Source of the DNA: an uncultured Eubacteriales bacterium
GTDB lineage: Bacteria > Bacillota > Clostridia > Christensenellales > Borkfalkiaceae
Assembly: GCA_902465495.1 (NCBI GenBank)
Contig: CABQND010000034.1
Coordinates: forward strand, 1 to 22,742
Direction: 5' to 3'
DNA: 22,742 nt
In this document: positions 12,899 through 20,045 of the stretch, in pieces
Layout of the letters: each line of letters starts with the position of its first letter
Numbering within the stretch: position 1 is the first letter of the stretch
Translations under genes and position numbers: made by a program
The notes under the pieces: model-generated
The model's input: the letters and a program-made list of their open reading frames with translations, nothing else
Databases searched by the model: none
What the model was told of the DNA's origin: nothing

Positions 12899-13681
12899 AT
12901 GGCAGTTATTACGATGAAGCAGCTGCTCGAAGCAGGCGTGCACTTCGGTCACCAGACCAGGAAATGGAACCCGAAGATGAAAAAGTACATCTTCGCGGCA
13001 AGGAACGACATTCACATCATTGATCTGCAGCTCACAGTAGGGCTGGTTGAACAGGCTTACAATTTTGTTGTCGACACTGTGAAAGCGGGCAAGAGCATCC
13101 TGTTTGTAGGTACGAAGAAACAGGCGCAGGACGCAATCAAAGAAGAAGCTACGCGCTGCGGACAGTTCTATATCAATACCCGTTGGTTGGGCGGTACGCT
13201 TACCAACTTCAAGACCATCCGTTCTCGTATCGAGCGTTTGAATAAGCTCGAAAAGATGGAGGAAAGCGGCGAGTTTGATCTTTTGCCGAAAAAGGAAGTT
13301 CTCGGCCTGAAAAAAGAGATGGAGAAACTCGAAGCGAACCTTGGCGGTATCAAAGAGATGAAGACGCTTCCGGGCGCAATGTTCATCGTCGATCCGCACA
13401 ATGAGGATATCGCGGTGCAGGAAGCGCGCAAGTTGCATATTCCGATCGTTGCGATCACGGACACCAACTGCGATCCCGATCTCATTGATTATGTGATCCC
13501 GGGCAATGATGACGCGATCCGTGCGGTCAAATTGCTTTCGGGCGTGATTGCGAACGCGGTTATCGAAGCCAATCAGGGCGAAGCGGTGAACGCGGAAATG
13601 CAGCAGGCGGCAGAAGTAGCGGAAGAGGATAAGAGCATCGAGAACGTCGTAGAAGAAGCGGCGGAAGAAAAAGCGGAATAA
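12899..13681 (+). CDS. rpsB: 30S ribosomal protein S2
   Basis: S2 joins late to the 30S head-body junction and helps bind S1 and mRNA. The 260-residue protein shows MKQLLEAGVHFGHQTRKWNPKM near the start, the IIDLQ and VGTKKQAQDAI motifs, RWLGGTLTNFKTI (about 98-110), and PGAMFIVDPHNEDIAVQEAR. The last ~35 residues are acidic and variable. GGAGGAG precedes the ATG. It is first in an operon with tsf, the usual bacterial order. Confidence 0.98.
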   Translation: MAVITMKQLLEAGVHFGHQTRKWNPKMKKYIFAARNDIHIIDLQLTVGLVEQAYNFVVDTVKAGKSILFVGTKKQAQDAIKEEATRCGQFYINTRWLGGTLTNFKTIRSRIERLNKLEKMEESGEFDLLPKKEVLGLKKEMEKLEANLGGIKEMKTLPGAMFIVDPHNEDIAVQEARKLHIPIVAITDTNCDPDLIDYVIPGNDDAIRAVKLLSGVIANAVIEANQGEAVNAEMQQAAEVAEEDKSIENVVEEAAEEKAE

Positions 13682-13730
13682 TCCTGCTTTACGGGCAAAA
13701 CAATAAAAAAACGGAGGCACTGATAAAAAT

Positions 13731-14390
13731 ATGGCGATTACTGCAAGTGACGTAAACGCACTGCGCCAGAAGACGGGCGTAGGCATGATGGATTGCAAAA
13801 AGGCGCTCACTGAAGCGAACGGAGATATGGACAAAGCGGTCGAGATCCTGCGTGAGAAGGGGATGGCGACGGCTGCGAAAAAAGCCGGTCGCATTGCAGC
13901 GGAAGGTATTGTTGACAGCTACATTCACATGGGCGGCAAGGTCGGCGTTTTGGTCGAAGTGAACTGCGAAACGGACTTTGTTGCGCGCGGTGACCAGTTC
14001 AAAGAACTCGTACACGATATCGCGTTGCAGATCGCGGCGGCAAAGCCTTTGTATGTAACGAAAGAAGAAGTTCCCGCGGAAGTGCTGGAAGAGGAAAAGA
14101 AGATCCTGAAAGTACAGGCGATGAACGAAGGCAAGCCCGAAGCGATCGCAGAAAAGATGGTTGCCGGCAGGATCAAGAAATATTACGAAGATTTCTGCCT
14201 CCTCGAACAGCCGTTCGTGAAGGATTCTTCCAAGACCATTTCTCAGTTGATTACTGAGGCGATTGCAGCGATCGGCGAAAAGATCACGGTCCGTCGTTTT
14301 GCACGCTTTGAAATGGGCGAAGGGATCGAGAAGAGAAAGGATGATCTCGCGGAAGAAGTCGAAAAACAAGTTTCCAAGATGAAAGGTTAA
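13731..14390 (+). CDS. tsf: Elongation factor Ts, short form
   Basis: EF-Ts recycles EF-Tu from GDP to GTP. The 219-residue protein has the N-terminal UBA-like domain (SDVNALRQKTGVGMMDCKKAL, then AVEILREKG). The core has the EF-Tu contact motif ETDFVAR (near residue 85), and the C-terminal EQPFVKDSSKTISQLI and VRRFARFEMGEG. It lacks the duplicated core half of the ~285-residue E. coli type, as in Thermus and many Clostridia, so it should act as a dimer. CGGAGG lies 13 nt before the ATG. It follows rpsB after 49 nt. Confidence 0.97.
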   Translation: MAITASDVNALRQKTGVGMMDCKKALTEANGDMDKAVEILREKGMATAAKKAGRIAAEGIVDSYIHMGGKVGVLVEVNCETDFVARGDQFKELVHDIALQIAAAKPLYVTKEEVPAEVLEEEKKILKVQAMNEGKPEAIAEKMVAGRIKKYYEDFCLLEQPFVKDSSKTISQLITEAIAAIGEKITVRRFARFEMGEGIEKRKDDLAEEVEKQVSKMKG

Positions 14391-14395
14391 AAGAG

Positions 14396-14433
14396 AAAGG
14401 CGCACAAGTGTATATTTGTGTGCCTTTGTTTTA
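14396..14433 (+). terminator. Hairpin with T-rich tail between tsf and pyrH
   Basis: AAAGGCGCACAA (14396-14407) pairs with TTGTGTGCCTTT (14416-14427), with one G-U pair, around an 8-nt loop. GTTTTAA follows. The T tract is broken, so it may be a partial terminator lowering pyrH-frr expression relative to rpsB-tsf. A second small hairpin, GCCGC-AAGAA-GCGGC (14438-14452), lies just before the pyrH ribosome binding site. Confidence 0.6.
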
Positions 14434-14480
14434 ATGCGCCGCAAGAAGCGGCATACAATTCAATTTCGGAGGGGAGAACG

Positions 14481-15197
14481 TTGCAGGCGAAACCGAAATA
14501 CAAGAGAATTATTTTGAAGCTGTCGGGAGAAGCCCTTGCGGGCGAAGCGGGCTTCGGACTGGACGAAAAGATCATTGAGGGAGTTGTCGATCAGCTTGTC
14601 CGCGTGCATGAAATGGGCGTTGAAATAGGCATTGTGCTGGGCGGCGGCAATTTCTGGCGGGGCAGGCAGGGCACAAAGATGGACAGGACGACTGCCGATC
14701 ATATGGGCATGCTCGCGACCGTCATCAACTCTCTTGCGATGCAGGATGCGATCGAACAGAAAGGCGTCCCTACGCGTGTACAGACGGCACTGAATATGAT
14801 CAGTGTTGCCGAACCGTTCATTCTGCGTAAGGCACTGCGGCATTTCGAGCTGGGCAGGATCGTCATTTTTGCTTGCGGTACGGGCAATCCATATTGTTCG
14901 ACGGACACGGGTGCGGCTCTGCGCGCCTGCGAAACAAATGCGGATATGCTGCTCCTTGCCAAAAATGTAGACGGAATCTATGACAGCGATCCGAAAATCA
15001 ATCCGAATGCGAAAAAGATCGACAAGATCACGCACATGGAAGTGATCAATCGCGGGCTCAAAGCGATGGATACGACGGCGATCACGATGTGCATGGACAA
15101 TAATGTACCTGTCCTCGCATTCGCGCTTTCTGAAAAGGATGCAATCGTGCGTGCGATCTGCGGCGAGCAGATCGGTACGATCATCACCAACGATTAA
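14481..15197 (+). CDS. pyrH: UMP kinase (TTG start)
   Basis: UMP kinase phosphorylates UMP to UDP, the entry to UTP and CTP; the enzyme is a hexamer of the amino acid kinase fold. The 238-residue protein shows RIILKLSGEALAG near the start, VLGGGNFWRGR (~54-64) and DHMGMLATVINSLAMQDAI. It ends the core with GTGNPYCSTDTGAALRA and KNVDGIYDSDP. The start is the TTG at 14481, 6 nt after GGAGGGG. Starting at an in-frame TTG or GTG further upstream would place the protein's beginning inside the tsf-pyrH hairpin. The length then matches the family. A weak start may tune expression. Confidence 0.96.
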   Translation: MQAKPKYKRIILKLSGEALAGEAGFGLDEKIIEGVVDQLVRVHEMGVEIGIVLGGGNFWRGRQGTKMDRTTADHMGMLATVINSLAMQDAIEQKGVPTRVQTALNMISVAEPFILRKALRHFELGRIVIFACGTGNPYCSTDTGAALRACETNADMLLLAKNVDGIYDSDPKINPNAKKIDKITHMEVINRGLKAMDTTAITMCMDNNVPVLAFALSEKDAIVRAICGEQIGTIITND

Positions 15198-15223
15198 CAA
15201 AACGAAAAAGGGAGAACACTGTT

Positions 15224-15796
15224 ATGGTAGATAACGAAAAAGTAGACGAATTGATGCTCACGCTGGAAGATAAATTGGACAAAACGGCGAGCGTTCTGCG
15301 CGAAGAATATACCAATATTCGCGCAGGCAGAGCCAATCCGCATGTTCTCGATAAGATTCAGGTGGATTATTACGGAACGATGTCGCCTATCAATCAGGTG
15401 GGCAATATTTCGGTTGCCGATGCAAAATGTCTTGTCATCAGTCCTTGGGATGCGAGCCTTTTAAAAGGTATCGAAAAGGCGATCCTTTCCTCGAACATCG
15501 GGCTTACGCCCACCAACGACGGTAAAGTGATCCGCCTCATTTTCCCCGATTTGACCGAAGAGCGCCGCCGCGATTTAGCCAAGCAGATCAAGGCGCTTTC
15601 CGAAGATGCGAAAGTTGCGGCGCGGAACATTCGCCGCGACGCTATGGACTCGCTCAAAAAGATGAAGACAGCGAAAGAGCTGTCCGAGGACGAATGCGCG
15701 GGGCTGGAAAAAGAGGTGGACAAAACTGTTGCCAAGTGCATCGAACAGATCGAAAAACATACCGCAGAGAAAGAAAAAGAAATCATGTCGGTCTGA
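15224..15796 (+). CDS. frr: Ribosome recycling factor
   Basis: With EF-G, RRF splits the post-termination ribosome. The 190-residue length is near the usual 185. Typical sequences are LREEYTNIRAGRANPHVLDKI (about 27-48), the domain II stretch QVDYYGTMSPINQVGNIS, PWDASLLKGIEKAI and GKVIRLIFPDLTEERRRDL. A long C-terminal helix rich in K and E closes domain I. The gene starts 26 nt after pyrH with GGGAGAA upstream and is followed after 6 nt by uppS. Confidence 0.98.
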   Translation: MVDNEKVDELMLTLEDKLDKTASVLREEYTNIRAGRANPHVLDKIQVDYYGTMSPINQVGNISVADAKCLVISPWDASLLKGIEKAILSSNIGLTPTNDGKVIRLIFPDLTEERRRDLAKQIKALSEDAKVAARNIRRDAMDSLKKMKTAKELSEDECAGLEKEVDKTVAKCIEQIEKHTAEKEKEIMSV

Positions 15797-15802
15797 TAAG
15801 AA

Positions 15803-16504
15803 ATGAAAAGAATCCGATTACCCTCGCACATTGCATTCATTATGGACGGCAACGGCCGTTGGGCGAAGCGGCGCTTTCGTCCGCGCGGCTATGGGCATCG
15901 CATGGGTGTGCAGAACATGTTTAAAATCTGCGCGCATGCCTTTCATCTTGGCATTCCGATTGTCACGGTGTACGCGCTGTCTGCCGAAAATCTGAAGCGT
16001 CCGCGCGAGGAAGTGGAAGAGTTGTTCGACTTATTTCGGACATATTTTTCCAAAAAGAAAGAGAAATTTTTGGAACTGAACGCAAAGATCAACGTGATCG
16101 GCGATCTTTCCGCTCTTCCCGAGGATATTCGCGAGGGAATTGCGGAGCTTACGCAGGATACGAAAGATCGTACGCAATCCCTGTTGAACGTCTGTGTCAA
16201 TTACGGGTCACGTCAGGAAATTATAGAAGCGGTCAATGCCGCCGTATCGTACGGCAGGTTCGTGGATGAGCAGAATTTTTCCGAACTTCTTCTTACAGCG
16301 GGCGTGCCCGATCCCGACCTCATTGTTCGCACGGGAGGGGAGTTACGCCTTTCCAATTTCCTGTTGTTTCAAGCGGCATATAGCGAATTGTATTTCTCCA
16401 ATAAAATGTGGCCGGAATTTTCAAGACGGGATCTTGAAAAGGCGATCGAAAATTATTCGGCGCGCGACCGCAGGTTCGGCAACGTTCGGGAGGAAAAACG
16501 ATGA
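15803..16504 (+). CDS. uppS: Undecaprenyl diphosphate synthase (cis-prenyltransferase)
   Basis: Makes undecaprenyl diphosphate from farnesyl and isopentenyl diphosphates, the lipid carrier for wall polymers. The 233-residue protein has the signature HIAFIMDGNGRWAKRR with catalytic D15. It also has GHRMGVQNM (~31-39), YALSAENLKRP, and the C-terminal DPDLIVRTGGELRLSNFLLFQAAYSELYF and WPEFSRRDL motifs, all family hallmarks. GELRLSNF is close to the more usual GExRISNF. No good ribosome binding site precedes the ATG, which lies 6 nt after frr, so coupling is likely. The stop overlaps the cdsA start (ATGA). Confidence 0.97.
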   Translation: MKRIRLPSHIAFIMDGNGRWAKRRFRPRGYGHRMGVQNMFKICAHAFHLGIPIVTVYALSAENLKRPREEVEELFDLFRTYFSKKKEKFLELNAKINVIGDLSALPEDIREGIAELTQDTKDRTQSLLNVCVNYGSRQEIIEAVNAAVSYGRFVDEQNFSELLLTAGVPDPDLIVRTGGELRLSNFLLFQAAYSELYFSNKMWPEFSRRDLEKAIENYSARDRRFGNVREEKR

Positions 16505-17391
16505 AAAAGCGTCTGATTACGGGAATCGTTTATATCGGCATCATCGTCGGGTTTTTCTTTCTGCGTTGGATCGATGTGCGCTTTTTCGGCATTCTCGTGT
16601 ATGTGTTTTCGCTGATCGGCACATATGAGATGGTCCACGCGTTCGGAATATCGCGCACGGGCGAAAACGGCGAGGTGATCCCTGCCGCAATGCCGCTGTG
16701 TTTATCGCAAAAAATTGCGGTGTACGCGTATGCCGCATTGTTTGCGCCCGCCTATTATTTGACAGAATTTCTGGCGAAAGGGGAAGGCTACCGCATTATG
16801 CTCGTTCTTTCTTTCGTCTTTGCTTTGGCGCTGTTCTGCCTTTTGGTGGTCGATCACCGCAACACCCAGCTTTCGGGCACGGGCGCGGCGATGATTTGCG
16901 GGTTTTATCCGACAGCCATCCTTTCGACCATGCTCCTTGCCAACGATTTCGGCGCAGGTTCGACGCTGGCGCTCTTATTGATTTTTGTCATTTCGCCGGT
17001 GGCGGATACCTTTGCATTTGTGGTCGGAAGCCTGTTCAAGGGGAAAAAGCTGTGCCCTACGATCAGCCCGCACAAGACCATTTCCGGTGCGATCGGCGGC
17101 GTTGTGTTCGGCACGGGGGCAAGTGTATTGCTGTATTGGCTGTATACGCTCACGTCTGATTACGTCTATACGGGCTGGGGCAATCCTTGGGTGATTTTTG
17201 CGCTGATCGGTTGTATCTGTTCGCTGATGACCGAGTTTGGCGACCTTGTAGAGAGCGTGATCAAGCGTAAGCTGGGCGTGAAGGATATGGGAAATATCCT
17301 GCCCGGACACGGCGGCGTGCTGGACCGCATCGATGGTACTTTGTTTGCGAGCACGTTTATTTACATCGTGTTTTCGCTCGTTGTGTTGTGA
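16501..17391 (+). CDS. cdsA: Phosphatidate cytidylyltransferase (CDP-diacylglycerol synthase)
   Basis: Converts phosphatidic acid and CTP to CDP-diacylglycerol for phospholipid synthesis. The 296-residue integral membrane protein has about eight hydrophobic segments. The C-terminal signature KRKLGVKDMGNILPGHGG-VLDRIDG lies at about residues 255-281. The upstream cytoplasmic motif SPHKTISGAIGG is at ~188-199. The gene overlaps uppS by 4 nt and ends the frr-side operon, with an intrinsic terminator 13 nt downstream. Confidence 0.97.
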   Translation: MKKRLITGIVYIGIIVGFFFLRWIDVRFFGILVYVFSLIGTYEMVHAFGISRTGENGEVIPAAMPLCLSQKIAVYAYAALFAPAYYLTEFLAKGEGYRIMLVLSFVFALALFCLLVVDHRNTQLSGTGAAMICGFYPTAILSTMLLANDFGAGSTLALLLIFVISPVADTFAFVVGSLFKGKKLCPTISPHKTISGAIGGVVFGTGASVLLYWLYTLTSDYVYTGWGNPWVIFALIGCICSLMTEFGDLVESVIKRKLGVKDMGNILPGHGGVLDRIDGTLFASTFIYIVFSLVVL

Positions 17392-17403
17392 TTATAACCG
17401 AAT

Positions 17404-17429
17404 AATACCCGCTTTTGCGGGTATTTTTT
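17404..17429 (+). terminator. Terminator after cdsA
   Basis: AATACCCGC and GCGGGTATT pair in a 9-bp stem around TTTT, with a further TTTT tail. It separates rpsB-cdsA from dxr-rseP, which in many Firmicutes are continuous. Confidence 0.88.
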
Positions 17430-17477
17430 CATTGCGGATGCCGCGAGAGAGTGTTGCATATAGATTTTCGTTAGGCA

Positions 17478-17512
17478 TACGCGAATAAAAGGGCATATCC
17501 TTCGCGTACAAT
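17478..17512 (+). promoter_or_regulatory. Probable dxr promoter with an inverted repeat over its -10
   Basis: TACAAT (17507-17512) is a plausible -10 about 20 nt before the dxr ATG, but no good -35 exists at 17 nt. A perfect 8-bp inverted repeat, TACGCGAA (17478-17485) and TTCGCGTA (17501-17508), spans the spacer and touches the -10. It may be an operator or a weak hairpin. Confidence 0.4.
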
Positions 17513-17531
17513 AAAAAAGGGGGCAAAGCAA

Positions 17532-18674
17532 ATGAAAAAAATTGCGCTCATTGGCAGTACGGGTTCCATCGGGCGGCAGGCAATTTCTGTTGCAGAGAGG
17601 TATCCCGACCGCTTCCGCATCGTTGCAATGGCGGCGAATGCGGGCGGGGAGATGTTTGCGCATCAGGTAACGCAGCTGCGCCCCGAATTTGCCGCTTTAA
17701 GGCAAGAAAATGCGTCGATGGACTTGTCATGTATTCCGCAGGGAACGCGCTTTGCGCGCGGTGAGGCGGCGTTTGAAGAGGCGTGCGCCTATGCGGACGC
17801 GGATGTCGTGATCATTGCCGTAACGGGCTTTGCGGGCTTGAAAGCGTTACTTTTGGCGGCGGACGCAAAAAAGGACATTGCACTCGCAAATAAGGAGAGT
17901 CTGGTCGCGGGCGGGCATCTTGCGATGCGTCGCGTGAAAGAGTCCGGTGTGCGGCTGATGCCCGTCGATTCGGAGCATTCCGCTATTTGGCAATGCCTGC
18001 AATTTGACCGCGGCGCACCCTATTCGAAGTTGATTCTCACGGCGAGCGGCGGGGCGCTCCGCGACGTTCCGCTTGCACAATTGGAGCATGTTACGGCAGA
18101 ACAGGCTCTTGCGCATCCCAACTGGAAAATGGGTGCGAAGATCACCATTGACTGTGCCACCATGCTGAATAAGGGTTTTGAGGTCATAGAGGCGATGCAT
18201 CTGTACGGGGCGCCTCTTCAAAAGATCGATGTGCTCGTGCACCGTGAAAGTATTGTGCATTCAATGGTGGAATTTGCGGACGGTGCCGTGCTTGCGCAAC
18301 TGGGAATGCCGTCCATGGAATTGCCCATTCAGCTTGCGCTCACTTATCCCGAGCGGCTGGATTGCGCCCTTCCTCGCCTTGATCTGGCGGCGGTCGGGGC
18401 ATTGCATTTCGAAGCCCCCGATTTGAAACGCTATCCATGTTTTGCTCTCGCACTTGAATGCGCGAAAAAGGGAGGCGGATATCCGTGCGCGCTCAACGCG
18501 GCAGGGGAGGTAGCCGTCGCCGCATTTTTGCGCGGACAAATAAAATATACGCAAATTGCGAACATTATAGAAGGTGCGCTTGTCAGCGCATCAGGAGTAG
18601 CCGCAACAAGTTATGCGGCGCTGGAAGAGCAGGACCGCGCGGCGCGTGCGCGCGCGTCAGCCCTTCTGCCCTGA
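17532..18674 (+). CDS. dxr: 1-deoxy-D-xylulose 5-phosphate reductoisomerase
   Basis: Second enzyme of the MEP isoprenoid pathway, converting DXP to MEP with NADPH and a divalent metal. The 380-residue protein has the NADPH motif GSTGSIG (8-14), ALANKESLV (117-125) and the metal-binding DSEHSA (D146, E148). It continues with the ASGG substrate loop (171-174), H195 before NWKMG, and TIDCATMLNKGFEVIEA with N213, K214 and E217. HRESIVHSMVEF and LGMPSMELPI follow. All catalytic elements are present. GGGGG lies upstream of the ATG. The next gene, rseP, starts 11 nt after the stop. Confidence 0.98.
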   Translation: MKKIALIGSTGSIGRQAISVAERYPDRFRIVAMAANAGGEMFAHQVTQLRPEFAALRQENASMDLSCIPQGTRFARGEAAFEEACAYADADVVIIAVTGFAGLKALLLAADAKKDIALANKESLVAGGHLAMRRVKESGVRLMPVDSEHSAIWQCLQFDRGAPYSKLILTASGGALRDVPLAQLEHVTAEQALAHPNWKMGAKITIDCATMLNKGFEVIEAMHLYGAPLQKIDVLVHRESIVHSMVEFADGAVLAQLGMPSMELPIQLALTYPERLDCALPRLDLAAVGALHFEAPDLKRYPCFALALECAKKGGGYPCALNAAGEVAVAAFLRGQIKYTQIANIIEGALVSASGVAATSYAALEEQDRAARARASALLP

Positions 18675-18685
18675 ACGGAGGTTTC

Positions 18686-19828
18686 ATGTCGCTCGCCCTG
18701 CTGTCTTTTTCAAGTGTGATGAGTACGGTCGGCGCGGTGTGTTTGGCGATTCTGATACTGCTTGCCATGGTCACCGTACACGAATTCGGACATTACATTG
18801 CCGGAAAAATCTTTAAATTCAAGATCAATGAGTTTGCGGTCGGGTTCGGTCCCGCTCTCTTGAAACATACCAAAAAGAACGGCGAAGTTGTATCTCTGCG
18901 CGTATTTCCGTTGGGCGGGTACTGCGCATTCGAAGGGGAAGACGAAGAGAACAGTCATCCCGATGCGTTCAACAATAAGAAGCCGTGGCAACGCATTATT
19001 GTTTTGGTTTCGGGTGCGCTGATGAATTATATTCTCGCGCTGATTCTGATCATTATCTCATTTTATGCCTGCGGGCAGCTTCTTCTTATGACCTATCGCG
19101 TCGATCCTGCCGAGTACACGCAAAACGGTATCCCGATTGCCGGTTATACCTTTTGCGATGAGGATGTGATCATTCGCTGTGAAGGGAAAAACGTCTATCT
19201 TACCTCCGATCTGATGAGTGCATTGGAAGGGAAAAAAGAGGGGGATCTCGTGTCGTTTACAGTATCCCGCAAGACGGATGAGGGCAGAAAAGTTATGGAC
19301 GTATCGGTGATTTTACGCGCCGATGCCGGTTTTGAAAACTTGACCGATACAAATGCGCTTTGGGAAGCGATCGGAATTGCAAAGCAGAGCGCGGAAGACG
19401 GCACGCAGACATATATGATCGCCTCGGCTGCTTATAAAGGATTCGGCTTTTTTGAAACGCTGGGACGCTCGTTCGTTTATTCCTTTCAGATCGGGGGGAC
19501 GATCTTCAAAGTGCTCGGTCAACTTTTGACAGGGGATTTGGGGCTTTCTGCGTTTGGCGGTCCGATCACGACCATCAAACTCACTTCCGAGATCGCCTCG
19601 CGCAGCTTGCAGCAATTTTTGGAGATCGCAGCATATATCGGCGTCAATCTCGCCGTATTCAATTTGTTACCCATTCCCGCATTGGACGGCTCCAAAGTCG
19701 TATTTACCGCCATCGAATGGGTACGCGGCAAACCTTTGAACCGCAAGGTCGAAGGCATCATCCACGCAGTCGGGTTTGTGCTTTTGCTCGGTTTTGCCGT
19801 TCTGGTCGATTTGTTACAGCTATTTTAG
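18686..19828 (+). CDS. rseP: RIP metalloprotease RseP/RasP (site-2 protease)
   Basis: A 380-residue membrane-embedded zinc protease that cleaves anti-sigma factors and signal peptide remnants in the membrane. The first membrane segment holds the HEFGH motif (H32, E33, H36). The third zinc ligand lies in NLLPIPALDG (D334). A PDZ-like domain fills the middle (about 125-235), with a degenerate GKKEGD-type turn instead of a clean GxxxGD. CGGAGG precedes the ATG at 18686; a longer in-frame reading would overlap dxr and is rejected. dxr-rseP is a classic pair. The ispG and polC genes that often follow are absent. Confidence 0.96.
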   Translation: MSLALLSFSSVMSTVGAVCLAILILLAMVTVHEFGHYIAGKIFKFKINEFAVGFGPALLKHTKKNGEVVSLRVFPLGGYCAFEGEDEENSHPDAFNNKKPWQRIIVLVSGALMNYILALILIIISFYACGQLLLMTYRVDPAEYTQNGIPIAGYTFCDEDVIIRCEGKNVYLTSDLMSALEGKKEGDLVSFTVSRKTDEGRKVMDVSVILRADAGFENLTDTNALWEAIGIAKQSAEDGTQTYMIASAAYKGFGFFETLGRSFVYSFQIGGTIFKVLGQLLTGDLGLSAFGGPITTIKLTSEIASRSLQQFLEIAAYIGVNLAVFNLLPIPALDGSKVVFTAIEWVRGKPLNRKVEGIIHAVGFVLLLGFAVLVDLLQLF

Positions 19829-20045
19829 CGGATTTTCGTTTTCGCAAGCACATGTGTCCCGCCCCTTTATTGAGGGCAGGAGAGGTGCATTGGTCGTTTT
19901 TTGCGCCGCACGGCATATGCCGCGCGGCGCATATGATTCCGCGTGCCCGCCGAATATACAGAAAATGCCGAAAAAGGCACATGAGCCGCCGCGCATTTTG
20001 CGCGGCGGCTCATGTGTTTGAAAAGAGAAACGACCGCAATCGGCT
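19829..20045. repeat. Palindromic intergenic stretch between convergent genes
   Basis: No gene is seen. It holds CACATGTG at 19849-19856 followed by TCCCGCCC, a nearly perfect 28-nt palindrome at 19903-19930 (GCGCCGC arms, inner CGGCAT/ATGCCG), and the strong hairpin at 19978-20016. Sequences like these resemble small repeat-derived intergenic elements and not regulatory sites of either neighbour. Confidence 0.5.
19971..20016 (-). terminator. Terminator of the ABC-F gene
   Basis: CACATGAGCCGCCGCGC and GCGCGGCGGCTCATGTG form a perfect 17-bp stem around ATTTT. On the minus strand it is followed by CC and TTTTT, giving a Rho-independent terminator 30 nt after the ABC-F stop. On the plus strand only TTTG follows, so it is less likely to end rseP efficiently. 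Confidence 0.85.

Noticed and set aside
18458..18685. Longer reading of rseP overlapping dxr
   Set aside because: The upstream part is the shadow of dxr in another frame; CGGAGG and the conserved N-terminus support the ATG at 18686.
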